Positions 61,884 through 64,000 of a stretch of 64,000 nt of DNA are shown here, one piece after another. The notes below the pieces were generated by a model, which worked only from the letters and a program-made list of their open reading frames with translations, was not told the origin of the DNA and did no database searches. This stretch comes from Leptidea sinapis. Lineage: Eukaryota > Arthropoda > Insecta > Lepidoptera > Pieridae. Location of the stretch: the NCBI RefSeq assembly GCF_905404315.1, contig NC_066268.1, forward strand, positions 10,888,001-10,952,000, written 5' to 3'. Each line of letters opens with the position of its first letter. Positions within the stretch are counted from its first letter, which is position 1. Made by a program: the position numbers and the translations under genes.

Positions 61884-64000
61884 GTACGCAGTAACCGAAA
61901 TAGACAAGATAACAAAAAAATAAACTTAAATGATCAAAAAATCAACAATAATAAACATTCCCCAAAACGGTTGGTCCCCGCGGGGAATCACGACCAAACC
62001 CCTCCAAGGAACATAAACAAAAAATCCGTTTGCTTAAATGTAGCAACAATCAATGTCAGAACATTAAGTACCCCAGAAAAATTAATCGAGCTTGAAACTG
62101 CTTTACATAATTTAAAGTGGAATATAATTGGCATGAGCGAAGTAAGAAGACTAGGAGAAAAAATAGAACAATACAAGGAATATATTTTATTTTACAAAGG
62201 TGAGACACCAGGTCAATTCGGAGTTGGGTTTTTAATACGAAAAAATATTGCTCACATGTTAGATGAAATAAACGGAGTTTCCGAACGAATAGCAGTCTTA
62301 CATCTCACTATTCCAAACAGCAACGGCAAGGAAGAAAAAATTTCTATCATACAGGTATATGCACCCACAGAACCAACAAATAAAGAAGGTTTGCTGAAAA
62401 CAGAACATTTTTTTGAAACCCTGCAAAATACTTTAAAGCATGGACATAAAAATATAATTTTGATGGGCGACTTCAATGCAAAAATAGGTAAACGGAAAAA
62501 TGGCGAAGAACAAATACTAGATAAATACTGCTACGGGAAAAGAAATAAAAATGGCGAAAGATTGATAAGCTTTGCACTGCAGAATAATTTATTCATTCTG
62601 AATAGCTCATGCAACTTAAAAGAGAACAAGAAATGGACATGGATTTCACCCGATGGCAAATACCAAAACGAGATAGATTTCATTATGACGAACAACAGAA
62701 AATACTTTAATAAAATAAATATTATAAGTCAATCTCAATTCAATTTCGACACAGACCACAGAATGGTACGATCAGAATTGATGATTTCTATGGCAAAACG
62801 GCCAAGAACATTACAGAGAGCAGAAAGGCCACTACGGTGTAAAGCTAATGAAAATAAGTTAACGCAAATATTAAAGTCTATAAATAACATTACAATGGGA
62901 AAATGCACGACCATAGAAGAAAAATACAACAGTTTTATAACAAATCTTAAAACAGAAACAAAAAAACATAATGAATCCAATAAAACCAAAATTTCCGATG
63001 ATATTAAAGAATTGATGGATCGAAGAAAAATATTATTGGAAAATAGAAAAGAACATATAAAAGAAATTACGACATTAAGTAAAAAAATTAAAGAAAATAT
63101 AAGGAAAGAAAGGAAATCAAAAAGAACTGCAACATTACAAAGACTCATAGAAAAGACAGGAGGAGTAAAGAAGGCTTTCAAAGAACTCATACATGCAAAG
63201 GAATGGATGCCAAGTTTAAAAGACAAAAACAACAAAGAAATACTAAAGAGACAAAAAATAGCAAACACAGGAGCAAATTATTACAAAGAGCTTTATAAAA
63301 GAAGGGAAAACCAGGTAGACCGAAAAATTAGAGCAAACCAAGGTACTGAAGAAATAAGAAATCAAGAACCTGTTCCCAGAGTTCTACTTTCAGAAACCCT
63401 AAGAGCCATAAAAACCCAAAAAGATGACAAAGCGCCGGGAGAAGATCAAATAACGAACGAATTATTAAAGGTCACAATAGAAGAATCAGCACCAAGACTA
63501 ACAGAGCTATATAATGATATCCTAGATTCAGAAGTTATTCCGGCAGACTGGACCAAATCAACTATTATTATACTTAATACACAAAAAGGGTGATAAAAAA
63601 GACATTGCAAATTACAGACCGATAAGTCTTATGTCAAACGTATATAAAATATTTTCCAAAATCTTGCTTTCTAGGTGCACAAATATATTAGAATTTAACC
63701 AACCGAAAGAACAGGCAGGATTTAGGAGTAAGTTTTCAACTTTAGACCATATCCATGTTGTCAAGCAAGTCCTGCAAAAATACTCTGAATATAAAAAGAA
63801 ATATTACATAGGCTTTGTAGATTACAACAAAGCATTTGATACGTTGGACCACAATGCTATATGGTGCGCACTTGAACAACAAGGTGTACATCAGAAATTC
63901 ATTCGCATCCTGAAAAAAGTATATGCCGAGAGTAAAGCTATTATAAGACTCGACCAATTCAGTTCAGAGTTTGCCATAGAAAGAGGCGTCCGTCAAGGAG
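61878..64000 (+). pseudogene. RTE-like ORF2: endonuclease and reverse transcriptase (partial)
   Basis: Nicks target DNA and copies the element RNA. The open frame follows ORF1's UAG. Endonuclease (about 62030-62780): ATINVRTLSTPEK, IIGMSEVRR, IIQVYAPTEP, LMGDFNAKIG, EIDFIMTNNR and FDTDHRMVRSEL, so all metal- and base-contact motifs are present. A Lys-rich linker follows, then the fingers DKAPGEDQITNELLK (63424 on). A +1 shift near 63574 moves the frame to LIHKKGDKKDIANYRPISLM, then AGFRSKFSTLDHI, motif A FVDYNKAFDTLDH (63817-63855) and RGVRQG at the window end. Motif C and the C-terminus are outside. A single frameshift is the only lesion seen. Confidence 0.8.

Larger units (their letters stand above)
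61080..64000 (+). mobile_element. RTE-like non-LTR retrotransposon, cut by the window edge
   Basis: ORF1 with a coiled coil, and ORF2 with an apurinic-type endonuclease and an RTE-clade reverse transcriptase. The 5' border is not resolved; I see no target duplication because the 3' end is outside. It is the best-preserved element of the window: the endonuclease is unbroken, with one frameshift in ORF2 and one insertion in ORF1. Confidence 0.8.

Noticed and set aside
1..64000. CRISPR arrays, operons, ribosome binding sites, phage or plasmid features
   Set aside because: The sequence is eukaryotic; no regularly spaced repeats or prokaryotic gene order is present.

Overview
The window is animal nuclear DNA, almost certainly from a moth or butterfly. 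The evidence is: spliced genes with GT-AG introns; a very AT-rich background; no operons; dense dispersed repeats with lepidopteran character (tRNA-derived SINEs, a second ~300-bp SINE-like family, truncated LINE tails, small fold-back elements, a mariner); and best recognition of all proteins as metazoan families. These are recognitions by eye; no database was searched.

Layout. Positions 1-4300 are repeats and the left part of an intron. A Sec12/PREB homologue lies on the minus strand (coding exons 6526-6392, 6287-5935, 4437-4299); its remaining exons are not visible and presumably lie beyond the left edge. About 340 bp upstream of its start codon sits a complete but decayed I-like, RNase H-bearing LINE (6870-11955) bounded by a 14-bp target-site duplication. 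Positions 12-15.5 kb hold fold-back elements. Positions 15588-23695 (minus) hold a ten-exon BTB-BACK-PHR gene (621 aa) whose exon phases close perfectly. Head to head with it, 0.9 kb away, is an intronless OCRL/INPP5B-type inositol polyphosphate 5-phosphatase (24600-27155, plus, 851 aa). At 29666-29970 a TATA/Inr promoter is followed by a tiny first coding exon of a plus-strand gene whose later exons I cannot find. From 30 to 61 kb there is no recognisable host exon, only TE debris, including nested insertions and a dead mariner with DD41D spacing (56653-57969). The window ends in an RTE-type LINE (from about 61.1 kb), cut by the right edge.

How the parts relate. The three recognised host genes fit endomembrane traffic and signalling: Sec12 activates Sar1 for COPII budding at the ER, OCRL dephosphorylates PI(4,5)P2 on endosomes and Golgi, and BTB-BACK-PHR proteins are usually cullin-3 adaptors. 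No functional link beyond the shared OCRL/BTB intergenic region is shown by the sequence.

Most interesting observations. (1) The terminal RTE element has ORF1 and ORF2 in the same frame, separated by one UAG followed by CAA UUA, the classical UAG-CAR-YYA readthrough context. The linker is fully open, and no in-frame AUG precedes the endonuclease's catalytic Asn motif, which suggests ORF2 is made by stop-codon readthrough. (2) Several unrelated sequences carry recent-looking inverted duplications with 4-6-nt spacers. Two of them have the complex order L-spacer-L'-R'-spacer-R, as if a staggered break had been repaired by fold-back synthesis at both ends.
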